In this document: piece by piece, positions 1 through 11,649 of the stretch
How the letters are laid out: each line of letters starts with the position of its first letter
How positions within the stretch are numbered: position 1 is the first letter of the stretch
Assembly: GCA_018902385.1 (NCBI GenBank)
Contig: JABSSW010000058.1
Coordinates: 167,303-231,302 of the forward strand
DNA length: 64,000 nucleotides
Source of the DNA: Physcia stellaris
Lineage: Eukaryota > Ascomycota > Lecanoromycetes > Caliciales > Physciaceae
Direction of reading: 5' to 3'
The notes under the pieces: generated by a model
Told to the model about the DNA's origin: nothing
Databases searched by the model: none
Seen by the model: only the letters and a program-made list of their open reading frames with translations
Position numbers and translations under genes: made by a program

Positions 1-158
1 ATGGGGTAGAACTACAACGCATTCATTGATGTTGCTATCCAGGCGTGGGCCTTTCTCCAACTTGTTCGTTTGATGTGTACATCTAGATGTTCCTGAAGTT
101 CCCACAGTGAAGCATTGTTGTTTGTGATGAGCCACTTATTCACTTATGCTTCCCTGCT

Positions 159-1273
159 CTAGCTCGCTGGTGTTGTGGTAGGATAGCTGCACTCTGAAGT
201 CGTTGCGGTACTTGCTGGCGGAGATGTACACGTACAGATTGGCTTATACGGCTCACTCGTGGTAGTTGGAGGTGTACCCTTGATGGTTTGAGCTTTGACG
301 AGGACCGGTATCACTGCACCAGTGCTGAGAGAGAACGCTCTGTGACCAAGAACTTTACGTACAACACAGTCAGCAGAGCTCCCGATTCACGTTGAAGCGT
401 GTACTCACCTCTCAGAAGAGACGCGATTTCACCAGAATGGCTAGTGATTGATATGTAAGTGCTGTCGTCAGACGAGAAGACGTCGTCGAGCACCTTTTTT
501 GACCTGATGTCCTGGTCAACACTGGTCTCTGCCTGAAGAGCCTTCCAGAGCTGGTCAGTCTCGGTGAACCCTGGTTCGATTTTATGTTTGGGGAATGCGT
601 TCTGGATGTATGTCTTCGAGCCTCTGCGGTCACAGGTGTGGCCACTGATGCCCTCACGGAAAAGTTCCTTGACTTCGGGTATGAATGGGTACTTCCGGGG
701 TAGAGAGAGGCCACTGAATGTTAGATTCGCTGTCTGAAGACACCTCGTCAAGGGACTCGTGTAATATGTCTGCGGTACCGGGATCTTCTGAACCGCGATT
801 TCGGCCTTCCAGAATTGATTCACGGCCAGGGCCTGGCTGACTCCTAAAGGAGTGAGGCGAGCATCATTCCATGTCACAGTAGAGTTTCCGTCTCGAATAG
901 AATAGTAGCAATTCCAAGCTGGGGTGCCGTAGTAGGTTTCAGCGGCATTATGAAAGCCTTGGCCATGACGACCCATAAAGAGCACTTTATACTCGACCCC
1001 ACGAGGCGCATTACAGTTGAGAAACGAGACTTGGTGCTTGAACCTTTGCCATTGCGTCAGGTCGTGGCTATGGTGAGCTTTGGTGTCGGTGGGATATGCT
1101 TGATCGATCAGACCGAAGTTTGTCGTCGTGAAATTGAATGTAGACGCGTTCGTCGACGGATCATCTTGCAAAAAATAGCCTGTGACTGTAGTGTAATTTA
1201 TGTAGGTTTGTCCAATTCTAGAAGCATTAGTCATACTCGCGAGAATCGCGATGGCGCAGACGAGGAAGATCAT
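159..1273 (-). CDS. secreted histidine phosphatase (phosphoglycerate mutase-like)
   Basis: Two exons, 1273-409 and 352-159, with a GTGAGT intron at 408-353. The protein starts with a hydrophobic signal peptide (MIFLVCAIAILASMTNAS). The catalytic RHG motif of the histidine phosphatase superfamily follows at about residue 102 (FMGRHGQGFHN); its histidine is the phospho-acceptor in this family. The downstream SPLTRCLQTA and SITSHSGEIASLLR blocks are typical of fungal Pmu1-like members. After splicing, the end reads VLGHRAFSLSTGAVIPVLVKA, the usual family C-terminus, plus a short Thr/Ser-rich tail. The natural substrate is unknown; an extracytoplasmic phosphomonoesterase is inferred. The neighbours give no functional hint. 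Confidence 0.85.
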
Positions 1274-1283
1274 TGTTACCTCT

Positions 1284-1831
1284 CCTGACGCAGCAAGCCT
1301 GAAAGTAATATTGAGGCTTGTAGCCCATCTTTATAGCAGATATGACCTCATCGGGATATGCTGGTAGGTGGCCCACGTGCACTCGCGTTGAAAAGCTGCA
1401 GTAGTGAACGTGATGAATCCAGTGGATGTCGTTGGCTCCAGAGTAGATCAGGTACGGGCGCCCCTAACAGGCAACCATTGTAGCGTAGCGGGCGGTGAAG
1501 TTCTAGGCCTTCTCGGGCTACCTAAATACTCCCGTCCTGGGCAGATAAGGTACTCCTTAGCCCACCATTTGCCTGACCATGAAAAGTTATTTGCTGATTC
1601 ATTGAGTTAAGAGTCAGGATTTCCCATCTTTGCAGTCCAGTGGCGCAGTTTTACCTTATTGTTCGGCATAATGCTCCGGTTGGATGACATATTTCTATTT
1701 TTCCACCTCCTGTTCTCATCCTTGTGAACCAATTGCAGAATCTCGGGCTTGAGCTACTCCGTGATTTGATGAGACGGAAAAGTTTGAACAATCTTTGATT
1801 TCTATCACACCCAAACGAAGGCCGGATCTAT
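1284..1831. other. intergenic, nothing recognised
   Basis: Between the phosphatase start and the stop of the small secreted protein. I see no convincing ORF, RNA gene or repeat. Confidence 0.4.
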
Positions 1832-2422
1832 TCAGGCAAGACCTTGTCTCGTGCCGTTCGATGCTGTCGGTTTCCGAGTGATGTCTGGACTCCATGTAGG
1901 TCCAACGGCGAGTTTCAAACGTCTGCGCTTCCCTACACCAATGAAGCCTGCGGCCGCCACCCCCTTTTGAGGGGTGATGCATTCGTCGAAGATCGCTCTC
2001 AGCGACTCACCCACAGAGTCAATAGCAAGGTCATCTGCATCTGTCTCTCGGTCTAGCACGTCCAACGTGATCGTGCAGTACCTGTATTCCTCTTTGAACG
2101 GTAGAGACGCGTAGCCCCGTGGCTTTGGCTCCTCCGGCGAGAAACGCTTCCAACGCCACCGGGTGCTTGAAAAAGGCTCGTCCGACAAGATTAGTCTCCA
2201 CGCCCCGATGCACTCGTCGATGAATGCTTTGATGCCAGGATACCGGACGGGGGGAGTTGCTACACACGTAGCGTAGGGATCTCTAAAATGAACACCGAAT
2301 GCAGGACGTTCTGGTCGAATTATTGCCGCATTTGCTATAAGGAATGTAGCAAAGTATACCAGAAGGGTGGGCAAGGAGACTTTATAGCGGCGATACAAGG
2401 CAAAATTGTTGTTGGAGAACAT
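1832..2422 (-). CDS. small secreted cysteine-containing protein
   Basis: A single 196-aa ORF starting at a true ATG. Residues 14-33 are hydrophobic (LPTLLVYFATFLIANAA) and could serve as a signal peptide. Four cysteines are spaced through the mature part. The arrangement Cys-(x)n-DEC...RYCTITLDV...SLRAIFDECI...AAAGFIGVG resembles a common class of fungal small secreted proteins. In that class a central C-x-I-x-[LV] strand is followed by an amphipathic helix ending in Cys-[IV] and a Gly-rich turn. No enzymatic motif is seen. The role is unknown; an effector-like or surface role is only inferred. The C-terminal 25 residues are basic and Thr/Ser-rich, so an unrecognised intron near the end is possible. 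Confidence 0.55.
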   Translation of the reverse strand: MFSNNNFALYRRYKVSLPTLLVYFATFLIANAAIIRPERPAFGVHFRDPYATCVATPPVRYPGIKAFIDECIGAWRLILSDEPFSSTRWRWKRFSPEEPKPRGYASLPFKEEYRYCTITLDVLDRETDADDLAIDSVGESLRAIFDECITPQKGVAAAGFIGVGKRRRLKLAVGPTWSPDITRKPTASNGTRQGLA

Positions 2423-2803
2423 ATGTGCTGGTCAGGAAGGAGAAGTCGCTCATTAATCACAACTCACCAGCTCGACTTTGGATGTCAAAGAGTGGGTCAA
2501 ACGTGACACAAAGATTCGGCGCTGGATTATCTATCCGCTCAATTTAGCGCATTACCCTGTCCGAATATTCTTACAAGCTGCCCAATCAATAATCTATGAT
2601 GCCACCTGTTACAGTATCGCCGGTGCTGTCAGCAAATAGCAACTGATCTGCGGCAATTGCGATCAACAACAGGAAAGAAACCTCTAATGGTTGGATGATT
2701 ACATGGATAAGGAAGCGATTATTGCTTTTGTGAGTGGTCAAGCATTTATATGCAATCAATTTTAGTGTCATAGTAAGAGCTGGGCCTGTGACAACCGGAG
2801 TTT

Positions 2804-4588
2804 TCATGATGAAGTTGCTCCATTGATTGGGGCGATTGCAGACTCTTGGTGTTCATTGCCAATCAATTCCTCCGCAGTACGGACCAGGATATCGAAAGCT
2901 TTTCTCAGATGCTCCTCATCGGTCTTCGGGTTGGCACTAACCACTCGGATGGTGTATACTCTATTGATAACACTGCTGGTGAGGAAGATTTTTCCTGCAG
3001 CGTTGACGGACTCGTATACTTTCTTCGTAAGATCGTTAGCACGCTTTAGTTGTTTTTCCTCATATGCGAGGATCGTCTTGGTTAATGCTATCCTCTCTTC
3101 TAATGGAAGGTGTGATATTCCGTGTCCATATGGATCAACTTCTGACCCTTCTGCCGGTTTGATCGTAAACACGGTTAGTGCAAACCGCGGGTATGCGAAT
3201 ACTTCAAAGATATCTTGCCTCGAAGCTATCCAGCCGTGAAACATATTGCCGAGCTGGATGTGGTTTCGAATATAAGATTTGAGTCCAGAGACCCCATAAG
3301 TCCTGAGGACAAACCATATTTTCAAGGAGCGGAAACGTCGTCCAAGCGGTATTTGCCAATCGCGGTAATCAGTAACTAGCCCCGAGTCTGAAAACTCATT
3401 GCGCAAGTATGAAGGTGTGATAGAAAGGGCCGATGTGAGATCCGTGCGGGTTTTGACCCAAAGACAGCTGCGCACATTTTCAATTAGCAAGATGTTCGGA
3501 ACAAGGCGAATCATGACCACTCACCCGGCATCAAAATTTGTGAGGAGCCATTTGTGCATATTCATCTCAAAGCTATCGAAAGCTCCGAATGAACTCGTCA
3601 TCTCCTGGTACTCTTCACATATCAAGGCTGCACCAGCATATGCCGCATCCACGTGCACCCAGATTTCAGGCTTAGGTTGGAGGTCGTGTCTTAATACCTG
3701 CTCTATCTCTCCGAAGCAATCGATCGCGCACGTTGAGGTGGTTCCCAGGGTGGTCGTCAAGAAGAAGGGCTCCAAACCCTCACGCTCGCATTCGCCGAGC
3801 GTTTGCATGAGGGTCTCACCGGTCATTGACCAAAGATGGTCCTCCGTATTTATACGCACTGACTTGTAGCGTACTCCAAGAATCAAGGCAGCTTTCTGTG
3901 TACTACTATGAGATTGTTCGCTACCGAGAGCTACCAGGCGGCTTCGGATAGACGCAATTTGCTCCTCACGAGCTTCACCATCCAGAGCCTTACACGCTCT
4001 CTTAAGGTACCTCTCTCGAGCAGCGACCATGACAGTCACGATAGCTTCGCTGGCACTGCCTTGGATCACGCCACCCCCTTCTCCCTCGCTAAGATAGCAT
4101 GAAGGAAGGTTCAGTAAGCCTGCTAGCCAGTCAAGAACAATGGTCTCCAGCTCCGTGACGGCAGGCGAGCATAGCCAATTAAAGGCGGGCGCAGTAAAGG
4201 CAGCAGAATAGAGCTCTCCTAGCAATGAAGGGTAAGATACATTTGCTGGGAAGAAAGCCATGAAATTGGGTGACTGCCTTGCATTTCTTTAGTTGAGCAT
4301 GTCTGGCTTGATGGGATGGTCATTACCAGTGCGTCAAGCCTGGCATGATCTTCGACTCAATATCTTTCTGGATGCTTTCCCACTTCTCCCCTTCGTCTGG
4401 CGGTCCTGATGGAAGGAGATTGCGCAGATAGCCTGGGGAAACATTGGAAACCACTCTTCTGTCTTGAATGGTGTCGTAGTAATCAATGACTGGAAGCTTG
4501 TCAGTCGCCGCCACGGAGGGTTCCCAGAAATGAAGACACTCTCGTCGATTGCTGAATGAGCAGCTTTGCGAAATTCGCTTGAATCCAT
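2804..4588 (-). CDS. aromatic-L-amino-acid decarboxylase (PLP group II)
   Basis: Four exons: 4588-4540, 4489-4327, 4277-3525 and 3467-2804, totalling 1629 nt and 542 aa. The N-terminus reads MDSSEFRKAAHSAIDEIIDYY then VSPGYLRNLLP, the standard start of DOPA/tryptophan decarboxylases. The core has the substrate-pocket segment FNWLCSPAVTELE, the cofactor aspartate in IWVHVDAAYAG, and the PLP lysine in NMHKWLLTNFD. The reaction is removal of CO2 from an aromatic L-amino acid to give the amine; which amino acid cannot be told from sequence. The first donor is GTGTCT, which is weak, but the join restores the family sequence exactly. It is cytosolic, and no pathway genes sit beside it. Confidence 0.9.
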
Positions 4589-5049
4589 GCTCGTAAAATG
4601 AGCAATCTATTTACGATTGAAAGAGAGAAATGGGAAAGGGTGTAGAGGACAAGTGTTATAAGGAAAGAGAAGTACTCGCTGCTTCTGTACCACGAGGTAA
4701 CAGCCTACTACATGTAGGTAGCACCTTTACCTCCATGTACCTTGCTATGTACCGTACGAGCACAAAGAAACGGAATATTTCCTCGGTGACGCAAGTGATT
4801 CCGCGAGAGAACGGAACGCCTCCGTCGATTGAAGTCTAATGCAATGCTTGTCTCCGCTCAGGGTCCAAGCCCTGCGTGATTCCTCATCGAGCTGGAGGTG
4901 GTGACAAATCCGAAGTGGATTGGCCAACATCGGGATCTGCTCTTCTCAGGCATATAAGTTCCAAATCGTTCACAATCATTTCCCTCGGATCTGTTTACTC
5001 ACCTATCTTCCATTCTAAACCACACAATCACCGCTTTCACCCAACCAAC

Positions 5050-5462
5050 ATGCCTCATGCAACAGCTACCTTCAACGGTCAGATCATCGCAGAAGCCGAC
5101 AGCTATGAGACAGTCGAGGGCAACATCTATTTTCCACCGACTGCAATCAAGGCTAAGGATGCCTTGACCGAAACTTCGCTGACCACCTTCTGCCCCTGGA
5201 AGGGAACTGCATCTTATTACAATATCACCGTGGATGGTAAGCCCACACAACCTTAGAAGTGCAAAGAAAGGGAACAGATGCTCATGGCCTCAGGCAAGGA
5301 GGCCAAAGACGCAGCCTGGTATTATCCAAAAACAATCACCGATCGAGCTGAAAAGATCAAGGACTATGTCGCATTTTGTAAGGCCTGTCGGTGCGAGCGC
5401 ACTTCTCAAAGCTTTGATTAACCAAGCCAGATAAAACCAAGGTGGATGTGAAAGTAGAATGA
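5050..5462 (+). CDS. DUF427 family small protein
   Basis: Three exons, 5050-5236, 5294-5377 and 5431-5462, give 303 nt (100 aa). The spliced protein starts MPHATATFNGQIIAEAD and contains FCPWKGTASYYN then AKDAAWYYP and KIKDYVAFYK. These are the conserved blocks of DUF427 domains, which are compact beta-folds with unknown biochemical role. The usual ~95-aa length fits. It is transcribed away from the decarboxylase with about 460 bp between starts, so the two could share a promoter. Function is not known. Confidence 0.88.
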
Positions 5463-5956
5463 GATGATAGATAGAAGCAAGGAAATCTCGAGACCTGCAT
5501 GACTTCCCATGTCCACTTACCTCTTGCCCTTCCGACGAGATAGTATAAGAGTATCAAACAAGTCTTGGGTCATTTTACGACAGTAGTGCGTCCTGATGGA
5601 AAGAGTGGTATTGTTGAGCTTCAACACATGATAGCTCTGTTCGCTGCCATCGTCGGAGTAGCAACAGCAGCGGGGCTCGGGTGACGACTCCCGTCAGCTG
5701 GTATGCGCATATCCTCGGTTTCGTACGCGTTGTCGAATCAAAGTGCGGTATCTCTACTAGGATTGAAAAAGTGCACCTGGGCAGGGTGGTTGTTAAGCAG
5801 CGAGCTCCCTTAAAGCGGGAGGGCGGGACCAATTCCGCCACTTGTACGCGACGCGCCTGGCAATAATTCATCTACTAAGGACCGAGTCACTGTTCGTTTT
5901 ACAGCGCAGTAATCTGCCTTATGCTAACCAGTTCTTACTGAGCGTAGGAAGTAGAA
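5463..5956. other. intergenic, nothing recognised
   Basis: Gap between the DUF427 gene and nse1. It holds the terminator of the first and the promoter of the second. No additional ORF is supported. Confidence 0.4.
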
Positions 5957-7103
5957 ATGTCTGAAGACGATGAGGCCCAGTACAACAACAGCAACCGCGC
6001 ATTCCTACAAGCGATCATCGCTCGCTCCGTCTTAACTTTTGATGAAGCAAAGCCTATTCTAGCAGCTATTTCCACGGTTCACGGTACGTAGTGGCGCTCC
6101 GATCATCTCAGGGATTTGTTCGTGGCATGGGTGACTGATTAACACTCAGAAAGAAAGGAGATTCTACCAGAAGATGTCACAGAAGCGGACTTCAATTCTT
6201 ACATATCTGCTGCCAACACTAAGATATCCGCCTTTGACCTTGAGATCCGGAGTACCTACCATCAGACCACACGACAGCGTGTTTACTCTCTCGTGAACTC
6301 TACCAGCGACCCAATTGCTCAATTAGCGACCGTACACACCGCAGATGAGATCAGCTTCTTGAAACGAGTGCTTGATGCCATGTTTGAGACTTACAATACT
6401 AGACGTCAGGAAGTCATGGCCATCAACTCGATGCAAGCTATGAAGTTGGCCAGACCTGCGGCCGAAGGCCGAAGAGAATCACAGAATGGGGCTACTCAAG
6501 GCAGCTCCGGACAAGGGTTGACGCTGGTGCAAGCAGAGAAGATGCTCAAGACCCTGGTCGAGGAAGGTTGGTTCGAGAAGAGTAGGAAAGGTTACTATAG
6601 CCTCAGCCCAAGGGCGTTGATGGAGTTGAGAGGCTGGCTTATCGAAACGTACAATGATCCTGACGAGGAAGAAGAAGAAGAGGAGCAATTACCCAGGATC
6701 AAGGTGTGCATGGCGTGTAAGGAGATTATCACTGTGGTGAGCCATGTTCGTTGCATGCCAAAGCTCGGCAGATGCTGATGATTCGCAGGGACAACGATGC
6801 GATAAGAGGACTTGTGCAGCGAGACTACATGACATTTGCACCCAGAATTTCTTCCGGATCCAGAAATCCAAAAAATGTCCGTGCTGCAAGACTGACTGGA
6901 GTGGCAAGTCGTTCGTGGGCGAACGTGCCGTCACCTCTTCAGATAAGAACCAGTCAGGCACAAGAAGGGGTGGCGCTACCTCAAGGCGAGAAAAGCCACT
7001 CGCAGCGGATTCGAATGGAGCGGGCGAGCCAGACAACCAGCGAGAGCGAGATGGCGAGGAAGAGGCAGAAGAAGGGCGAGAAGAAGAGGACACCGAAAGT
7101 TGA
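5957..7103 (+). CDS. nse1: Nse1, SMC5/6 complex RING E3 subunit
   Basis: Three exons, 5957-6083, 6150-6736 and 6789-7103, give 1029 nt (342 aa). The N-terminal half has the winged-helix region of Nse1: FLQAIIARSVLTFDEAKPI, then the helix block around MLKTLVEEGWFEKSRKGYYSLSPRALMELRGWL. An acidic run of glutamates precedes a variant RING: CMACKEII, GQRCDKRTCAARLHDIC and KCPCCKTDW. All eight zinc-ligand positions are filled (Cys/His). In the family, Nse1 pairs with a MAGE-type Nse3 and Nse4 in the nuclear SMC5/6 DNA repair complex and acts as a ubiquitin ligase. The C-terminal ~60 residues are charged low-complexity sequence. Confidence 0.92.
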
Positions 7104-7816
7104 TATCTCTCGTGTGCTGTGTTCAAGACTTTCATACCCGACGTGCTTGAACGGCAAATTGATGTTTGCGCTCTCCCATGCTCGCTCTTTTCGCGCCAGT
7201 TGACGATATGAAAACATGGCATGGTGCGTGGCGCAGATACATAGCATGGTACGACTCGAGCAGCTTCGCCAACGATGAGTCCAGATGGAGAGCTGCAAGA
7301 AGAGCACCTGCATTCGGTATCTGACGTCTGGATCTGTTCAGGCAGACTTCCCAGCAGCAAGGCGGACAGCGGACTTATCAACGCGATGACTTCATATTTC
7401 GCAGGACGAACTCGGTTTGCTCGCCAACGATAACCCCATCTGTTTTAGTCCGGCTTACGGGCTTGCTTAGCAGTGGATCTTCCCGCCCACGACCCAATAA
7501 CCCCGCATTCGGCAGGGATCTTTAGGCGGCTTATTACCCGGGGAATAATTATTAGATGGTTGGGGTGACACGAATGACGAGTGATGGTGGCTGACGGAGC
7601 TTGAGCTTGGAGCTCCAAAGCAAGCAAGCTTCAAGATGAGGAGGGGAAAGCTGGATGATGGCGCGAGGCTTGAGTATTCATAGACTCATCTACTTATTCT
7701 TCTATACCCCCTCCACTCTCTCATCCTGTGCCATCTCTGCCAACTGCTCCTTCGCGACTCTCCCATTGAACGTAGATGAGCGAGCACTGTTCGCGCAATC
7801 ATCGCCTGTAGACGTC
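7104..7816. other. intergenic between nse1 and acid trehalase
   Basis: About 700 bp. An in-frame upstream extension of the trehalase ORF reaches 7655, but the signal peptide begins only at 7817, so this stretch is read as promoter and leader. Nothing else is supported. Confidence 0.35.
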
Positions 7817-10800
7817 ATGTATACAGCCATTTCTCTTCTCATCTCTTTCCTGGCCTTCTTGCAATTCAGCCCCAACTCAAGTGCAGGCGCAATCCTCCCA
7901 AGGCAAACTTCATCCGCATCCTCATCTACCTACAATAGTCGCTTCCCCAGCGTTACGTGGAACAATGATCTTTGGCGCGTCACAACCACGGCACTCGACC
8001 AAGGTCATTACCAGTCGAGGCAGAGCATAGCCAATGGCTACATCGGTAGGTTAAGTGATCTTGTGATAAACAAGAAAAGGCGGCACTATGAGCGATTGGT
8101 GCTGACTGAATGGAAATTCTAGGTTTGAGCGTCGCAGCATTGGGACCGTTCTTCGAAGCGGATTCGCCAGTGAACGGCGACAACATCAATGGCTGGCCAC
8201 TATTCAGTGAGCGGCAGACATTCGGGACCATTAGCGGCTTCTTCGATCAGCAGGTGAGCTTTAAAGAACAAGAGCAATGGAGAGGCGCCATCTGATCGAA
8301 TCTTCAGCCTACGACGAATGGAACCAACTTTGAATGGCTGAATCAGTATGGAGGCGAAAGCGTCATTTCGGGTGTTCGTTGCCATCTACATCTCAAACTC
8401 GGAGTTCTCTAAAGCCGTTCAGATTCCACACTGGTCGGGTATCATCGTCGATTTGGGTAATGACACCTACCTGGACGCTTCGACAGACAGCGCACAGATC
8501 TCAAACTTCAGCTCTACACTAGATGCGAAGGTAGGCAGCTTCCGAAAGTGTCGGGAAAGACGCGCTGACGTTGTGTTCGAAAGAACGGTATCTCGTCTTG
8601 GGAATACATGTGGACTCCTGCAAACGGCAATGCTTCCTTCCGGATTGCCTATACCATGTTCGCACACAAATTGCGGGTGAATCAAGGGTTTGTGCAATTA
8701 AACGTCACGGCATCGCAAGACATCAACGTTTCTATCGCCAATGTGATGGATGGACTCAGCGCTGTTCGAACAGATTTTGTTACTAACGGGATGGACGACT
8801 CGAGCTCTCAGATCTACACCGCTGTGAGACCAAATGGTGTAGATGTCACTGCCTACGTCTACGCCGCAATGGAGTGCTCCGAGCTTGATGCCTCAACATT
8901 AGCAATTGTTACCGATAAGGCATATATTGGAACCAACGACTCAAGCGTTGCTCAAGCCGGAACGGTGTCTCTGCTTGCGGGTCAGACAACTACCGTAAAC
9001 AAGTATGTAGGAGCAGCCTCGTCAGATGGTTTCATTAACCCTCAGGAGACGGCTAAATATGCTTCGCTGGACGCGATGAGTACAGGGTTCTACCAATCAA
9101 TGACTGACCATATGGGTGAATGGGCTGAAATCCTTCCTCAAGATTCTGTGGTGAGTAGCACCGCGCGTGTCAGCGAGCTAAGCACCTAACCAGGAATGAT
9201 AGGACGCCTATACATATCCGAATGGATCGTTGCCAGCGGATGACTTCATCATTGAGTCTGCAATCACCGCGGTACTGAATGTCTATTACCTCCTACAGAA
9301 CACTCTAGGCCCCAATGCACTGGCTTTAGTGAACAGTGCTCCAATCGATACCAACAGCATCTCGGTAGGCGGTCTAACCAGCGATTCATACGCTGGGCTT
9401 GTCTTCTGGGATGCAGAGATCTGGATGCAACCTGGGATAGCTGCATCAGTAGGTTTTGCATCCCTGCCGCCTGGTCAACTGCTCATAAAGGTTGTAGCAT
9501 CCCGAATCGGTCAAGCAGATCGCCAATTACAGGGTGGTCCGCTATCCCCAAGCTCGTGAAAATGCTCAAACGGCCTATCAATCATCAAAGGCAAACACGA
9601 CCTTCTCAAATGATGCAGCAGTATATAGTTGGACTTCTGGTCGTTCTGGAAATTGCACGGTAGGTATCATTTGATACACTCAGTCTGAAACCCGAGGCTA
9701 ACATTTACCCCAGGGCACTGGGCCTTGCTTCGATTACGAATATCATAGTAAGCTGAGTCAATGTCAAATTTATCAGACGATGCTTATTGTAGCCAGTCAA
9801 CGGCGATATCGCCCAAGAATTCGTGAATTATTGGGTTACTTCTGGCGATACGCAGTTCTTCGAAGACTCTTTGTTCCCGATATACAACTCAATCGCTACA
9901 TTCTACTCCGAGCTTCTTATTAAGAATGGCTCATCCTACCAGCTGACCAATATGACAGACCCGGATGAGGTAGCACTGACCACGTCAAATTGTACAACGT
10001 GCTTGCTGACGATTTACAGTACGCCAACCACGAAGACAACGGTGGATTTACTCAGCCTCTGATTGCTGACACCCTTAATAATGCAAACATGTTCCGCTCA
10101 ATGTTCGGCATGGATGTTAACGCCACATGGGAAGACCAGTCGGCCAACATATACATCTCCCGCTCCTCAATTGGCGCTCAAGGGAACATCATAGACGAGT
10201 ACACCGGCATGAACGGCTCGATCGAAGTCAAACAAGCCGACGTAGTGCTAGACACCTTTCCCCTCAACTACCGCCAAAATTACAGCGCCGCTGACTCCCT
10301 CTCCGACTTAATATACTACGCAGGCAAGCAATCCCTCTCCGGCCCCGGCATGACCTACGCTATCTTCTCCATTGTGGCCTCCCAAGTCGAACCCGCCGGC
10401 TGCTCCGCCTACACCTACCAACAATACAGCGAGCAACCCTATGCCCGTGCCCCCTGGTTCCAATTTTCCGAGCAACTAACCGACGATTTCACCACCAACG
10501 GAGGCACCCACCCCGCCTTTCCCTTCCTTACAGGCCACGGCGGCGCTAATCAAGTCACCCTCTTCGGCTACCTCGGGCTTCGCCTCACCCCTTCTTACAT
10601 CATGCATGTCGACCCCAGCCTCCCGCCGCAAATCCCCCATCTCCGGTACCGCACCTTCTACTGGCGCGGCTGGCCCATCAGCGCCGTCGCGAACCAGACA
10701 CACACCACCTTAACTCGTCTCGGGACTCCTATCGGGACGGCGAACATGACCTACGCCAATGCCTCGATCCCAGTGCAGATTGGCAACGACAACGGCACCA

Positions 10801-11360
10801 CGTACCACCTCCAACCGAACGGGACGCTAGCACTCCGGAACCGGAACATCAACAACGTCACCGCTACACAGGGGAATATCGCGCAATGCCTCCCCGTTTC
10901 CTCGCCGGACACGTATCAGCCCGGCCAATTCCCCTTCAGCGCAGTCGACGGCGCAGCGAGCACGAAATGGTCCAGCGATTCGGCCAACACCACTTCCTCG
11001 CTCACCGTCGACCTGTCCTCGCAGCCCTTCCAACCCATCACCGGCTTCTTCTTCGACTGGGCCCAGAACCCGCCCGTCAATTTCACCGTCTCGCTCTCCA
11101 ATTCTTCGGCTTCGGATACTGGCAAGGTGGTCGCGAGCCAGAGCAATGTCACGGTCTCGAATCCGTATAATGAAACGCTGGTCGCGCTGATTACGGAGTA
11201 TATGTCTAATACCACGAATCTGACCCTGGATGCGCCGGTGTATAGTGGTCTTTATGCGACGCTGAGTGTGTGGGGCAATCAGGTTGATGGGTTGAATAAT
11301 GGGACTGGGGCTAGTGTGGCGGAGTGGGCGATTTTGGGGAGTAGGAGGAGAGTGATATAG
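7817..11360 (+). CDS. ath1: acid trehalase, GH65, secreted or vacuolar
   Basis: Ten exons with nine short introns: 8046-8122, 8254-8307, 8372 to about 8420, 8531-8583, 9151-9202, 9449-9497, 9660-9713, 9748-9796 and 9970-10019. The third acceptor is ambiguous, but both choices keep the frame, giving about 1020 aa. The start at 7817 was chosen because it opens a signal peptide (MYTAISLLISFLAF). Family blocks: NGYIGLSVAALGP, AGLVFWDAEIWMQP and WTSGRSG. The segment DPDEYANHEDNGG carries the glutamate expected as general acid in GH65. Many N-glycosylation sequons are present. It hydrolyses trehalose to two glucose molecules outside the cytosol. The C-terminal ~200 residues form the galactose-binding-like domain usual in fungal Ath1. 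Confidence 0.93.
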
Positions 11361-11649
11361 GTTGAGGAGTATAAGGAGATGAGAGGAGGACATGAGGAAA
11401 GACTTTGTGGTGCTGTATATAGCTGATATTGGAAAGGATGTTGCCTCGTCACATATAGGCTGCGTGGCTACCAGGCTGCTGATAGGGACAGTCGTATAAA
11501 TTTAATTGGATAAGCTTGCCATCGAGGCTCTTACTGGCCTGTTGATGGGAGTCTCAGATCTAAATCTCTATTGGTAGTTCCTCATGATGGGACAATGCTT
11601 CGCTATCCTATGTAAGAGAAATTCTATCGTTAAGAGCTCATTTTCCTCA

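Noticed and set aside
6689-7381. 230-codon minus-strand ORF over the nse1 3' half
   Set aside because: Antisense shadow of the nse1 acidic and RING exons; Ser/Arg-rich composition from reverse reading of Glu/Lys codons.
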